The notes under the pieces were generated by a model that was not told where the DNA came from, made no database searches, and saw nothing but the letters and a program-made list of their open reading frames with translations. A program made the position numbers and the translations under genes. This document shows positions 17,042 through 26,855 of a DNA stretch of 64,000 bases, piece by piece. Origin of the DNA: an uncultured Lachnospiraceae bacterium (lineage in GTDB: Bacteria > Bacillota > Clostridia > Lachnospirales > Lachnospiraceae); assembly GCA_947577185.1 (NCBI GenBank), contig CANPUE010000005.1:1-64000 (forward strand), given 5' to 3'. The stretch's first letter is position 1. Each line of letters begins with the position of its first letter.

Positions 17042-18457
17042 ATGGGGATATTAATGAAAGCAAAAACGAAAAACTTAATCGTGTCAATGGCAGAGCTTGA
17101 GGAGGCAGAATACGGAAAAGAATCTGCCGAGCTGGAACAGATTTACCGCCGCCTGTTAACAGGGCGCACCCGGTTTGAAGGGGTGATGGACAACATTCTG
17201 GATTCTGTGATGCAGATCAGTTCACTGGATCTTTCGCTGAATCATTATTCTGAAATTTTAAAGAAGGTTTCGGACAGCGTTTCGGATGCAACCGGACTGA
17301 TTCACACGGCGGCCAATGAGGCGGATGCGATATCCAGGACGGTATCTGTACAGCACGAGGAGCTGACCAACACGATTATTGAGATTTCGGAGGAATCGAA
17401 CACAGTTTATCAGCGCATTGATGAGAGCCAGCAGGAACTGACTGCAACCAGAGGGCTGTCTGACAGTACGATCAGCGCCTCCAGGGAAATGCAGCGGGAT
17501 ATGAACCAGCTCTCAGAAATTATCGGTCAGATGAACAATGTGATCGCCGGCATCAATTCCATTTCGTCGCAGACCAATCTTCTTGCGCTGAACGCTTCCA
17601 TTGAGGCGGCACGTGCGGGGGATGCCGGCAGGGGGTTTGCGGTAGTTGCCGATGAGATCCGTCAGCTGGCTGACGAGACACAGAAACTGACTGCGAGTAT
17701 GGGGCGTTTTGTGTCGGAGATACTTGCCGCCTCGGACAAGAGTGTAAAGAGCGTGGATAACACCATCGATTCTCTGGAGACCGTCACACAGAAGATCGGT
17801 CATGTATGGGAACTGAATGAAGACAACAGACAGCATGTAGAAAAGATTACCAACAACATCTCATCTCTGGCAAGTCTCAGTGAGGAGATCAGCAGTTCTA
17901 TCATCGAGCTTGAGGCGCGCTGCACGGATATCAACAGCCAGTGCAGTGTACTGCATGAGGATACAGAGCGTCTGCGGGAACACGGCGAGAATATTTATGA
18001 TATCGCCAAACCGGTAGGAACGATCGAAACGACACTGGATGAGTCTGTTAAGACGATGGGGGATATGGCGAAAGACGCTTTTTACAGGATGGAAGACCGG
18101 AATTTCGCAGGATATATCGACAAAGCAATCACTGCACACAAAAACTGGCTGGCTAATCTGGAGCGGATCGTCAGGGAAAAGACGATTCTGCCGCTGCAGG
18201 TCAATGACAGGAAGTGCGGATTCGGACACTTTTATTATGCGATGGAGCCATCTGCACCGGAGGCTTTAAAGAACTGGCAGGAACTGGGGGAAAAACATAA
18301 AAAATTTCATGCTTACGGACAGCAGATAATTGATGCCATGTTTGACGGGGAGTATGGAAAGGCGGATCGTATCTGCCGGGAGGCAGGCCAGTATTCGGAA
18401 GTTCTGATCAGGGAGCTTGAACTGATTAAGAAACTGAGTACAGGTATGCATGCATAA
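17042..18457 (+). CDS. Soluble chemoreceptor with C-terminal CZB zinc domain
   Basis: Cytoplasmic methyl-accepting chemotaxis-type protein of 471 aa with no transmembrane segment. A long helical coiled coil has the signalling tip [20 protein letters not shown], then [20 protein letters not shown]. It is followed at about 355-465 by a chemoreceptor zinc-binding (CZB) domain with H366 (AHKNW), C392 and H396 (CGFGHFYY), and H419/H423 (HKKFH). In studied proteins the CZB zinc-cysteine centre responds to oxidants such as hypochlorous acid. Location directly after a PerR-like gene suggests a link to oxidant sensing and taxis, in a genome with flagella. Start ATG 17042 has an AAGGGG-type site. Confidence 0.88.
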   Translation: MGILMKAKTKNLIVSMAELEEAEYGKESAELEQIYRRLLTGRTRFEGVMDNILDSVMQISSLDLSLNHYSEILKKVSDSVSDATGLIHTAANEADAISRTVSVQHEELTNTIIEISEESNTVYQRIDESQQELTATRGLSDSTISASREMQRDMNQLSEIIGQMNNVIAGINSISSQTNLLALNASIEAARAGDAGRGFAVVADEIRQLADETQKLTASMGRFVSEILAASDKSVKSVDNTIDSLETVTQKIGHVWELNEDNRQHVEKITNNISSLASLSEEISSSIIELEARCTDINSQCSVLHEDTERLREHGENIYDIAKPVGTIETTLDESVKTMGDMAKDAFYRMEDRNFAGYIDKAITAHKNWLANLERIVREKTILPLQVNDRKCGFGHFYYAMEPSAPEALKNWQELGEKHKKFHAYGQQIIDAMFDGEYGKADRICREAGQYSEVLIRELELIKKLSTGMHA

Positions 18458-18545
18458 AAAACGCTGATTATACTTTCGGGGAGAAAGTTAATAAATGATA
18501 GCAAATGTTTGTTGAAGTACAGATTGCGCAATTACCTGGGAATAC

Positions 18546-18602
18546 GATATAATAGACGCAAGCCCGGCGGCTTGCGTCACAAGAATTGCGATGCAATTCT
18601 TG
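18546..18602. repeat. Dispersed palindromic repeat R1, copy 1
   Basis: After TATAAT the unit has two hairpins. GACGCAAG pairs with CTTGCGTC across CCCGGCGG, and AAGAATTGC pairs with GCAATTCTT. The same unit occurs twice in tandem at 61704-61889. It lies between the chemoreceptor and GH3 genes. Confidence 0.8.
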
Positions 18603-18717
18603 TCGGAACAGATCCAGGAATACAGCGTCTGAGACTACGATGTACCAGACGCAGGCCCGGAGGGAAAACAGATAGAACTGTTACGTTAAAAAAGACATGA
18701 CAGCAAAGGAGAAGAAG

Positions 18718-21561
18718 ATGGAAGGTAAGATTTTTGATGTTGGGAAATATGCCAAAACAGCAAGGGCAGTGGCGGCGGAAGGAAGTGTCATGCTGCGCAA
18801 TGAGGGGCATGTACTGCCTTTGAAAGCGGGGGAAAAGATTGCACTGTTTGGCAGGGGACAGTTCAATTATTACAAAAGCGGCACCGGTTCGGGAGGCCTT
18901 GTCAATACAAGCTATGTAACAGGCATTCGAGAAGCGCTGGAAAAGAGCAGCTTTGTCCTGAATGAGAAGCTGCAGACGGTTTATGAAGAGTGGCTCAAAG
19001 ACAATCCGTTCGACGGCGGAGCTGGCTGGGCCGGGGAACCGTGGTTTCAGAAAGAAATGCCGTTAACGGAGGAGCTCGCAGCCAGTGTCAGGAAAGAGTC
19101 TGATACGGCGGTGGTTATTATTGCCAGGACTGCCGGGGAAGATCAGGACAACAAGGCGGAGGCGGGCAGCTATCTGCTGACCGAGGCAGAGGAAGATATG
19201 CTGCGCGTGGTCTGCGGGGCTTTCGAGCGTACCGTCGTGCTCTTGAATGTGGGCAATATTATCGACATGAAATGGGTGGAGCGCTACAAACCTGCCGCTG
19301 TTTTGTATGTATGGCAGGGCGGACAGGAAGGCGGTAACGGTGTATTGGACATTCTGGAAGGAAAGGTATCCCCTTCCGGTAAGCTGACAGATACGATCGC
19401 AAATGATATCACGGACTATCCGTCCACACGTAATCATGGAAATGATAAAAGGAATGTTTATCAGGAAGATATCTATGTAGGATACCGCTACTTTGAAACC
19501 TTTGCGAAAGATAAAGTTTTATATCCGTTTGGATTTGGACTCTCTTATACGACATTTGCACTGGAAGCGCAGATGGAGAATGCGAAGCCGATTGGAGAGG
19601 GAACGGATGGGGAAGTTACGGTCTGTGCCAAAGTGACGAATACGGGAGATACTGCCGGAAAAGAAGTGGTACAGGTTTACTGTCAGATGCCGCAGGGCGC
19701 GCTTGGAAAACCGGTGCGGAATCTGTGTGCATTTGCCAAGACAAAAGAACTGGCGCCCGGTGAAACGCAGACACTGCAGATGTCCATTCCGCAGTATCGG
19801 TTTGCGTCTTACGATGACAGCGGCGTGACAGGAAATAAATCCTGCTGGGTGCTGGAAGCGGGAGAATATGTTTTCTATGCGGGAACCGATGTAAGAAGCG
19901 CCTCTGTTGTGGGCAGTCTGACGGCAGCGGAGACCGTGATCGTTAAAAAAATGGAAGAAGCCTGCGCACCGGTAACGGCATTTGAGCGGATCAAACCGGA
20001 GGCAGCATCGTCCGGAGCGTTCCAGGAAGGCTGGGAAGCGGCGCCGCTTCGCACGCAGGATCCGGGACAAAGACGCGCAGACAGGATCCCGGAGTGTGTT
20101 TCTTATACGGGAGATCAGGGATACCGTCTTGCGGACGTGGAAGAAGGAAAAGTATCCATGGAGACGTTCCTTGCACAGTTGTCTGATGAGGAACTGTGCT
20201 GTATCGTGAGAGGCGAGGGAATGTGCTCTCCGAAAGTAACGCCCGGCACGGCGGGAGCATTCGGCGGCGTGACGGAGAATTTGCAAAAATACGGCATTCC
20301 CGTGGCGTGCTGTGCGGACGGTCCCAGCGGTATCCGTATGGACTGCGGGAGCATCGCATTTGCAATGCCGAACGGAGCCTGCCTCGGCAGTACCTTTAAT
20401 GAGGCGCTTTCTGAGGAACTGTTTGAGTGGGAAGGTCTGGAACTGCGCAAGAATAAAGTAGATACCCTGTTAGGGCCCGGCATCAATGTACATAGAAATC
20501 CTTTAAATGGACGTAACTTTGAATATTTCAGTGAAGATCCATTCCTGACAGGAACAATGGCGGCTGCACAGCTTCGGGGTATGGGACGTTATGCAGTTAC
20601 CGGTACGATCAAACATTTTGCCTGCAACAGTCAGGAATTTAACCGTCACATGGTAGAGGCGGTGGTTTCGGAGAGGGCGCTGCGTGAGATCTATTTAAAG
20701 AGTTTCGAGATCGCGGTGACAGAAGGCGGCGCATATTCCATTATGACTTCCTACAATCCGATCAACGGGTTCTGGTCTGCCAGCAACTATGATATGCTGA
20801 CCACGATTCTGCGTGGAGAGTGGGGATATGACGGTATTGTCATGACCGACTGGTGGGCAAAAGGCAATGACGAAGGCCAGGTTGGAAAAGCAGAAAATAC
20901 AGCCGCTATGGTACGTGCCCAGAACGATCTGTTCATGGTAACGGCGAACGCCGGTGAGAATTCCCAGAAGGATAATTCCATGGCGAGTCTGGAAGCGGGA
21001 ACGGTAAACAGGAGTGAATATGTGCGCAGTGCGGCAAACATTTGCAGATATCTGCTGCGGACACCCGCTTATGAGCGGATGATGGGCAGAGAGAGCGAAC
21101 TGGATAAACAGCTTGCACAGATTGCGGCACAGGAAATGGAATCCTTCGGGGAACTGGTGCGCTTCTCCTATTCCGAGGAGAACAACTGTCTGCCGGTTGA
21201 CAAGATCCCTACAGGAAAAGGCAGCACAGTGACGTTTGAACTGAATGTGAAAGAGCGCGGGATTTACAGGATGGATCTGACATGCAGGGTATCAGGGCAG
21301 GGAAGCCTGGCACAGGTTCCGCTCACCGTTTCTCAGGATAAGCAGATCGTCAAGACGATCTCTCTCACCGGAGAAGACAAAGAGTGGAGAACGGAAGCGG
21401 TTTCGCTCAATCCCTCTTTCCATAACACGACGTTCTTAAAATTCTTCTTCGGACAGGGCGGCATGGAGATCCAGGAGGCACGGCTGACACTGGTAGAGTC
21501 TCTGGAAGAGAAATTCAACGCCATGAAGGCAGCACGGGAAGAAGAGAAAGATAACGGATAA
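18718..21561 (+). CDS. Glycoside hydrolase family 3, circularly permuted
   Basis: Predicted cytoplasmic beta-glycosidase of 947 aa. ATG 18718 has AAGGAG 8 bp upstream, whereas ATG 18697 has no site. The order is permuted: GH3_C sandwich (about 10-235), fibronectin-like domain (about 290-395), TIM barrel (about 480-800), then an extra C-terminal beta-rich region of about 140 aa (RFSYSEENNCLPVD onward) that the other two GH3 proteins lack. That region looks like a small carbohydrate-binding-type sandwich (tentative). Barrel motifs are HRNPLNGRNFEYFSEDPFLTG, KHFACNSQE and nucleophile D711 in VMTDWW. It converges on an AraC regulator gene; both share a bidirectional terminator. Confidence 0.9.
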   Translation: MEGKIFDVGKYAKTARAVAAEGSVMLRNEGHVLPLKAGEKIALFGRGQFNYYKSGTGSGGLVNTSYVTGIREALEKSSFVLNEKLQTVYEEWLKDNPFDGGAGWAGEPWFQKEMPLTEELAASVRKESDTAVVIIARTAGEDQDNKAEAGSYLLTEAEEDMLRVVCGAFERTVVLLNVGNIIDMKWVERYKPAAVLYVWQGGQEGGNGVLDILEGKVSPSGKLTDTIANDITDYPSTRNHGNDKRNVYQEDIYVGYRYFETFAKDKVLYPFGFGLSYTTFALEAQMENAKPIGEGTDGEVTVCAKVTNTGDTAGKEVVQVYCQMPQGALGKPVRNLCAFAKTKELAPGETQTLQMSIPQYRFASYDDSGVTGNKSCWVLEAGEYVFYAGTDVRSASVVGSLTAAETVIVKKMEEACAPVTAFERIKPEAASSGAFQEGWEAAPLRTQDPGQRRADRIPECVSYTGDQGYRLADVEEGKVSMETFLAQLSDEELCCIVRGEGMCSPKVTPGTAGAFGGVTENLQKYGIPVACCADGPSGIRMDCGSIAFAMPNGACLGSTFNEALSEELFEWEGLELRKNKVDTLLGPGINVHRNPLNGRNFEYFSEDPFLTGTMAAAQLRGMGRYAVTGTIKHFACNSQEFNRHMVEAVVSERALREIYLKSFEIAVTEGGAYSIMTSYNPINGFWSASNYDMLTTILRGEWGYDGIVMTDWWAKGNDEGQVGKAENTAAMVRAQNDLFMVTANAGENSQKDNSMASLEAGTVNRSEYVRSAANICRYLLRTPAYERMMGRESELDKQLAQIAAQEMESFGELVRFSYSEENNCLPVDKIPTGKGSTVTFELNVKERGIYRMDLTCRVSGQGSLAQVPLTVSQDKQIVKTISLTGEDKEWRTEAVSLNPSFHNTTFLKFFFGQGGMEIQEARLTLVESLEEKFNAMKAAREEEKDNG

Positions 21562-21598
21562 TAAAAGAAGGTAAGAATAAACGGAATTTATTCCGAAA

Positions 21599-21633
21599 CA
21601 GAAACGGCATAGCGTGCAGCTATGCCGTTTCTG
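21599..21633. terminator. Bidirectional terminator between GH3 and AraC genes
   Basis: A perfect 15-bp stem: CAGAAACGGCATAGC (21599-21613) pairs with GCTATGCCGTTTCTG (21619-21633), followed by TTTGT. It serves the convergent gene ends. Confidence 0.8.
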
Positions 21634-21687
21634 TTTGTACAAGAAAGTGTATGAAAAAAATGTTGCCGGCAGATTATGTGGTGCAGG

Positions 21688-22773
21688 CTATTCAGGATCG
21701 GACAGATCTGCACCGGCAGGATAGTTACCCTGTCTGCGCTCTGAATAGAGCTCACGATATTGCGAAGGCGTCATATGATATCTTTTCTTAAACGCTCTCA
21801 TAAAGTTCTCCGGATTTTCATATCCGAGCATCTTGCTGATCTGGTTGATGGTCAGGCCTGAGTTTTTCAGCAACAGATCTGCGTTTTGGAATCTGATCTG
21901 GTTTAAAAGCTGGGAAAAAGTGCATCCGAACAGTTTTTTAATATATCTGGAACAGTAGGGAACGGTGTAGTGCAGATGTTCCGCCAGTTCTTCCAGTGTG
22001 ATTGTGGAATAGTGTGCCTGCATGAATGTGAGGATCTCATGATCCATATTTTTAACAGGGGCAAATTCCACAGCGGCCTGCCAGTTGCGGGAAAGCTTTA
22101 CTAAAAGCGTCATCAGCATACCGGTCATGATACGATCCGTAAACACATCGGCACAAAGCATTTCTTTAAACATATCAAGGATCCGTTCACGCACCTCATC
22201 ATCCTGCCCTGTGCGGAAGAGAAGGTACTGTTCACTGTTTTTATTATAGATACTGTCAAGCAGAAAATGACTCAATCGATCCTGTCCTTTCAGCAGGCCT
22301 GTACAGATGTCGGTAAAGGCGGTCGGATTGACCATTATTTTGATAGCGATTGCATCGGGGCTGCTGCTCTGGGAATGTATGGCAGGGGGCGGGAGGATAC
22401 AGAAATCTCCTTCTGAAAATGTCTCGGCATTATGATTGATGTAGTGGACGCTGCTGCCGGACAGAATGTAAATAAGTTCAAAATAAGTATGTGTGTGTAC
22501 CGGTACTTCCAGGCGGGGCTGCTTTAACAAAATGATATTATGCTCCGCACCGGGGACTGTTGCGTAAGCGTCCCGCATGACGTGGAGGATATGGTTCCAG
22601 GTGAGTAAAGGGATATTTCGGGAATCATAGTCCACGGGAAGATTCGTGAGAAGGGTCAGGAGATCTCCCGTATTTTTCTGGGAGGGGGGGGCAATATGTC
22701 TGAGATGTACGTCCATGTATTTTTCCCTTGCGGATTTCGTGCGGAGATATTCGTAAACATGCTCTCGATCCAT
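21688..22773 (-). CDS. AraC family transcriptional regulator with cupin sensor
   Basis: Regulator of 361 aa. The N-terminal cupin-type sensor domain (about 60-180) has VPVHTHTYFELIYILSG. The C-terminal AraC double helix-turn-helix (about 250-345) includes LHYTVPYCSRYIKKLFGCT and MLGYENPENFMRAFKKRYHM with the MTPSQYRE ending. It is transcribed away from the two permease genes at 23.0 kb, and the shared 240-bp interval is the natural place for it to act. Such regulators usually activate sugar-uptake operons when an inducer sugar is bound. Start by ATG with GGAAGG upstream. Confidence 0.88.
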   Translation of the reverse strand: MDREHVYEYLRTKSAREKYMDVHLRHIAPPSQKNTGDLLTLLTNLPVDYDSRNIPLLTWNHILHVMRDAYATVPGAEHNIILLKQPRLEVPVHTHTYFELIYILSGSSVHYINHNAETFSEGDFCILPPPAIHSQSSSPDAIAIKIMVNPTAFTDICTGLLKGQDRLSHFLLDSIYNKNSEQYLLFRTGQDDEVRERILDMFKEMLCADVFTDRIMTGMLMTLLVKLSRNWQAAVEFAPVKNMDHEILTFMQAHYSTITLEELAEHLHYTVPYCSRYIKKLFGCTFSQLLNQIRFQNADLLLKNSGLTINQISKMLGYENPENFMRAFKKRYHMTPSQYRELYSERRQGNYPAGADLSDPE

Positions 22774-22926
22774 TACGTATCATTTTCCTTCCCAAGTTGT
22801 ATTTTCAATCCGGTTTTTATTATACATAGCGTCGGAAAAAAGAGATAGTTAAAAAATCAGGAAATTCTGACATGCGTCTGTAAGAGGTTAATTAATGACA
22901 GCAAAATTGGATAAGAAAAACAATCG

Positions 22927-22952
22927 TAAAACGTTTGAGTTGTTGTTATAAT
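22927..22952 (+). promoter_or_regulatory. Permease operon promoter with operator-like motif
   Basis: TATAAT lies at 22947-22952; its -35 region is poor and is covered by TAAAACGTTTGAGT (22927-22940). A near-copy centred on AACGTT lies at 28075-28086 in the AtuA promoter, and ATTAACGATTGAGT lies at 27887-27900 before the LacI gene. A central CG in such a motif is typical of LacI-family operators. Confidence 0.4.
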
Positions 22953-23013
22953 AGAACGAACGCATGTTTAACCATATAAAAAAGAGGAAAAAAGAAGGAG
23001 AAGGAGGTAAATT

Positions 23014-23952
23014 ATGGGCGTTAAAGGTGCAAAAGAAGTCAGGAAAAAGCAACGAATCACGTTGGATGTGCTATGGAAACAGCGCTATCTGTTAATGATG
23101 TCGGTGCCGTTTGTGATCTGGCTTATCATTTTCAAGTATATTCCGCTTTGGGGGTGGACTATGGCATTTCAGGAGGTAAAGCCGGCAACATTCGCTTTGC
23201 CAATCTGGGAAAGGCCGTTCGTTGGATTTGAAAATTTCACAAAGGCTTTTGAGGACAGGTTGTTCCAGCAGACGATGATCAACACGCTCGGTATCAGTAT
23301 CCTGGGGATCGCAGTGGGAACACTGACGGCGATCGCCTTTGCAGTGCTGTTGAATGAACTGGTATTTTCAGGATTCAAGAAAGTTACGCAGACGATTTCC
23401 TATCTGCCCCACTTTGTATCCTGGGTTATTATTGCCAGTATTGCAAAAAATATTTTTAATGACGGAGGTGTCGTTGACTCACTGGTAGGAACGAACCTGC
23501 ATTTGATGAGTACGAATTCGCCTTTGATCTGGCTGGTTATTGTTGTGATCGAGTGCTGGAAAGAGATGGGATGGAGCGCGATCATCTATCTGTCATCCAT
23601 GGCAGGCATTGATCCGGGACTCTATGAAGCGGCACAGATCGACGGAGCGAACCGCTTCCAGAAGATATGGCACATTACGCTGCCGGGCATCCGGCCGACG
23701 ATCGTTGTATTGCTGATCATGAGCATCGGCGGTGCGCTGAATGTCGGAATGGAAAGACAGATGCTGTTAAGTAATGCGCTTGTACAGGATCACACAATGG
23801 TTCTCTCCTGGTTCTCCTACATGAGAGGTATTAAGAGCAGCGATTACGGCCTTGGTACTGCACTCGGTGTATTCCAGTCTGTTGTGGGTATTACCCTTTT
23901 GCTGATCGCCAATAAGATTGCCAGCATGGTTGGCGAAGATAAATTGGTATAG
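23014..23952 (+). CDS. LplB-type sugar ABC transporter permease
   Basis: Inner component of an oligosaccharide importer, 312 aa, with six membrane helices and a basic N-terminus. It carries the EAA loop YEAAQIDGANRFQKIWHITLP that contacts the ATPase. The family is LplB/YtcP-like (polysaccharide or complex-sugar importers of Firmicutes). AAGGAGG gives a clear start. It lies 14 bp before the second permease, and the binding protein follows. The ATPase is missing from the window, as is usual for this group, which shares one MsmX-type ATPase encoded elsewhere. Confidence 0.9.
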   Translation: MGVKGAKEVRKKQRITLDVLWKQRYLLMMSVPFVIWLIIFKYIPLWGWTMAFQEVKPATFALPIWERPFVGFENFTKAFEDRLFQQTMINTLGISILGIAVGTLTAIAFAVLLNELVFSGFKKVTQTISYLPHFVSWVIIASIAKNIFNDGGVVDSLVGTNLHLMSTNSPLIWLVIVVIECWKEMGWSAIIYLSSMAGIDPGLYEAAQIDGANRFQKIWHITLPGIRPTIVVLLIMSIGGALNVGMERQMLLSNALVQDHTMVLSWFSYMRGIKSSDYGLGTALGVFQSVVGITLLLIANKIASMVGEDKLV

Positions 23953-23966
23953 AGTGAGGTGGAGAG

Positions 23967-24833
23967 ATGAAGAATTTACATAAAACATGGTTTGATTATT
24001 TTCTGGTTGTACTTTTTGCTTTGATTCTGGTGATCACCTTATACCCGTTTTTGAACGTACTCGCGATTTCTTTGAACGATGCCACGGATACGTTGAAAAA
24101 TATCAACTTTATCATTCCGCGTAAGTTTACGCTGACGAACTATAAATATGTGTTTGAGGAAGGCGGAATCCTTCAGCCGTTATTCGTTTCCATCGCGAAG
24201 ACCGTGATCGGTACACTGGTTGGGGTAATCTGTACAGCCATGCTGGCGTATACGTTAAGCCGCCGGGATTTTGTATTCCACAAGGCATTTACCTTACTGT
24301 TTGTCATCACCATGTATGTAGGCGGCGGCCTGATCCCGGAATACCTGTTGATCATGCGTACTCTGAAACTTGGAAATAACTTCCTTGTATATATCGTTCC
24401 CGGACTGATCTGGGTTTACAATATGATTCTGGTGCGTTCCTTCATAGACGGTCTTCCCATGGCACTGCAGGAAGCGGCCAAGTTAGACGGCGCCAATGAT
24501 TTCCAGATCTGGTACATCGTGATTCTGCCATTATGTACGCCGGTTATCGCGACCATCGCTTTGTATTATGCGGTAGGCCAGTGGAACTCTTTCATGGATA
24601 CTTATTTATATGCGAAAAAGCTGCCTACCCTGCAGTACAAACTGTACGAAATCATGTCTCAGGCAACCATGCAGCTGGACACGCATACGACCTCAAATGC
24701 CACGCAGGCCGTAACGCCTATGGCGATCCGTATGGCCGTTACAGTGGTAGCTACGGTTCCGATCATTATCGTGTATCCTTTTGTACAGAAGTACTTTGTA
24801 GGCGGTATGACACTGGGTTCCGTGAAAGACTGA
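23967..24833 (+). CDS. LplC-type sugar ABC transporter permease
   Basis: Second permease subunit, 288 aa, six predicted helices, of the carbohydrate-uptake CUT1 group (LplC/YtcP/AraQ-like). The EAA loop is LQEAAKLDGANDFQIWYIVI, followed by LPLCTP. The protein ends YPFVQKYFVGGMTLGSVKD, typical of the family. GTGGAGAG precedes the ATG. It forms the translocation pore together with the product of the gene just upstream. Confidence 0.9.
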   Translation: MKNLHKTWFDYFLVVLFALILVITLYPFLNVLAISLNDATDTLKNINFIIPRKFTLTNYKYVFEEGGILQPLFVSIAKTVIGTLVGVICTAMLAYTLSRRDFVFHKAFTLLFVITMYVGGGLIPEYLLIMRTLKLGNNFLVYIVPGLIWVYNMILVRSFIDGLPMALQEAAKLDGANDFQIWYIVILPLCTPVIATIALYYAVGQWNSFMDTYLYAKKLPTLQYKLYEIMSQATMQLDTHTTSNATQAVTPMAIRMAVTVVATVPIIIVYPFVQKYFVGGMTLGSVKD

Positions 24834-24870
24834 GTCAGAAAGGCTCGATCATATTCAGCTGTGTTAGTTT

Positions 24871-24925
24871 GTAACTTTTAAAAAAGTTATTCATTTTAAA
24901 AGTTATATAATTTATAAAAAGTTAT
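24871..24925 (+). repeat. AAAAGTTAT direct repeats before the binding protein
   Basis: AAAAGTTAT occurs at 24882-24890, 24898-24906 and 24917-24925. The first copy also pairs with an inverted copy at 24871-24880 to make an AT-rich palindrome. It lies in the 123-bp gap between permease and lipoprotein genes, with TATAAT at 24903-24908. It may be a separate promoter or a stabilising leader for the more abundant binding protein. Confidence 0.4.
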
Positions 24926-24956
24926 AAAAAACACAAAGCATTAAGGAGGATGTAAA

Positions 24957-26681
24957 ATGAAGAAGAGAGTTTTGTCTATGCTGATGGCTGGGACAATGGT
25001 TGCCGGAATGCTGACCGGATGCGGCGGTGATGATGGTACAGCGTCAGACAGCAGCACATCAGACAGCAGTACGTCAGACAGCAGCGCGTCAGACAGCAGT
25101 GCAGGAACAGATGCGGCTTCCGGAGAAGAGGATCTGTCCCCGATCACATTTGAGTACTACAATGCAGACGGTAAGAACGGCAACTGGAGTGAGACTGCTG
25201 TAGGTGCAGCCATTACAGAGGCTACCGGCGTAACGCTGGAAATCACTTACCCGGTATCCAGCACAGGCGATGCCAGCGAAGACGTGGCATTGATGATCGC
25301 AAACGATGAATATCCGGATATGATCTATTCCAAGGCATCTGTAACGAACCTGTATGAAGCAGGCGCACTGATCGATATGAGAGATCTGATCGAGCAGTAT
25401 GGACCAAACATCAAAAAGATGTACGGCGACGAGTTTGAGAAGCTCAAATGGGGCGCGGAAGATGAGGGAATTTACCAGTTATCCTATGCAGGTGTGCGTG
25501 GAACAATATTCAGCACAGGCGGTACCTGCCAGATCCAGTATGCAGTACTGGCAGAGAATAATTACGAGTATCCCAAGACATTAGAGGAATACGAAGCAAT
25601 GATCAAGAGCTACCTGGAAGCGCATCCTACAACAGAGGATGGATTGGAGACAATCGGTATTTCCATGAGTGCATCCGACTGGCACTGGATGATCACATTG
25701 GGCAATCCTGCCGGATTTATCGCGGATGCGGCGCCGGATAACGGACAGTGGCTGATCGACGAGAACTATAACTGTACTTATAAACATACGAGCGAGGACG
25801 AGAAAGAATATTTCAGATGGCTGAGCAGGATGTATGACGAGGGCATTCTGGATCCGAACTTCGCAACACAGACAGATGACGACTATATTGCGAAGCTCTC
25901 CAGCGGCCGTGTAGTAGCAATCACAGATGCGAACTGGCATTACATGCAGGCGGAAGCCGCTCTGAGAGCAGAAGGCAAGGAGGATAAGACCTACTGCGGT
26001 CTTCCGGTAGTCATGGATCCCAACGACAAAGCACCTACACTGATGTACCAGGGCTTACAGGTAGGATACGGTCTGGCAATCACAAAGAGCTGTGAAGATC
26101 CTGTCCGTGCGATCAAATTCCTGGATTACCTCTGCTCGGAAGAAGGCGCGATCCTTTACAAATGGGGTATTGAAGGAACACATTACTTCTTAGATGATAA
26201 CGGAAAACGTTACCGTACAGAGGAAGAGATCGCGAAAGCGCAGACAGACCCTGACTACGGTAAGACAACAGGTATCGGCAACTATGTAGGTTTCCCGATC
26301 TATGGCGATGGTGTGTTAGATTCCAACGGTGATTACATGACACCTATCAGCAAGGAATCCGTAAGAGCAGAGTACAATGATACGCAAAAAGCGGCATGTG
26401 AAGCATGGGGAGCAGAACTGCTGATCGATATCTTCCCGCAGCCTGATGAATTCGAGACACCGGTTTACTCACCGCTTTGGGCATACGCAATTCCTCAGGA
26501 GCTGAGCAACAACGTATCGATTCTCGATGAGATTGCATTCCCTGCTCTGGTTAAGTGTGTAACAGAACCGGAATCCTCCTTCGATGCAAACTGGGATGCA
26601 ATGATTGCAGAGCTTGAGGCAAACAACCTGGAAGAGACAGAGACAATGATGACAGAGTTCCTGGCAGCAAAGGTTCAGTAA
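24957..26681 (+). CDS. LplA-type sugar-binding lipoprotein
   Basis: Extracellular solute-binding protein of 574 aa. The lipoprotein signal ends MVAGMLTGCGG (lipobox LTGC, acylated Cys about residue 22). A Ser/Asp/Thr linker of repeated SDSST units follows, then the binding protein proper from about residue 60. Length and motifs match the large LplA-like binding proteins (about 500-570 aa) paired with LplB/LplC permeases. It is anchored outside the membrane and hands a carbohydrate ligand to the permeases encoded just upstream. AAGGAGG precedes the ATG. The ligand is unknown; neighbouring enzymes suggest a glycoside. Confidence 0.9.
   Translation: MKKRVLSMLMAGTMVAGMLTGCGGDDGTASDSSTSDSSTSDSSASDSSAGTDAASGEEDLSPITFEYYNADGKNGNWSETAVGAAITEATGVTLEITYPVSSTGDASEDVALMIANDEYPDMIYSKASVTNLYEAGALIDMRDLIEQYGPNIKKMYGDEFEKLKWGAEDEGIYQLSYAGVRGTIFSTGGTCQIQYAVLAENNYEYPKTLEEYEAMIKSYLEAHPTTEDGLETIGISMSASDWHWMITLGNPAGFIADAAPDNGQWLIDENYNCTYKHTSEDEKEYFRWLSRMYDEGILDPNFATQTDDDYIAKLSSGRVVAITDANWHYMQAEAALRAEGKEDKTYCGLPVVMDPNDKAPTLMYQGLQVGYGLAITKSCEDPVRAIKFLDYLCSEEGAILYKWGIEGTHYFLDDNGKRYRTEEEIAKAQTDPDYGKTTGIGNYVGFPIYGDGVLDSNGDYMTPISKESVRAEYNDTQKAACEAWGAELLIDIFPQPDEFETPVYSPLWAYAIPQELSNNVSILDEIAFPALVKCVTEPESSFDANWDAMIAELEANNLEETETMMTEFLAAKVQ
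25044..25103 (+). repeat. 15-bp tandem repeat encoding the Ser-rich linker
   Basis: Units beginning TCAGACAGCAG start at 25044, 25059, 25074 and 25089. Each codes for SDSS plus one variable residue. This in-frame repeat can change copy number without breaking the gene. Confidence 0.8.
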
Positions 26682-26724
26682 CAACAGAACAGTATAAATA
26701 AAGAATGATGTGATCTGAAAAGAC

Positions 26725-26760
26725 GAAGGACTGATACCGGCAGGTATCGGTCCTTCTTTC
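26725..26760 (+). terminator. Terminator of the ABC importer operon
   Basis: GAAGGACTGATACC pairs, with one mismatch, with GGTATCGGTCCTTC (ending 26756), followed by TTTCT. It lies 44 bp after the lipoprotein stop. Confidence 0.8.
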
Positions 26761-26827
26761 TCATCTTATAGGAAATTGCTGTAATCGCAGAGGGAATCAA
26801 ACGAGAATTTACGCAGTAAATTCTTGG

Positions 26828-26855
26828 AGCGCAGGCTGCGGAGCCTGCGCTTTTT
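26828..26855. terminator. Second hairpin at the convergent end
   Basis: AGCGCAGGCT (26828-26837) pairs perfectly with AGCCTGCGCT (26842-26851), then TTTT. It overlaps the last bases of the LacI gene on the opposite strand and can stop readthrough into it. Confidence 0.7.

Noticed and set aside
18509-18700. 63-codon plus-strand frame over the R1 repeat
   Set aside because: Its codons are the two palindromes of the repeat, and there is no ribosome-binding site.
25044-25103. Short tandem repeats as a CRISPR array
   Set aside because: Units are 15 bp, contiguous without spacers, in frame, and code for the lipoprotein linker. There are no cas genes in the window.
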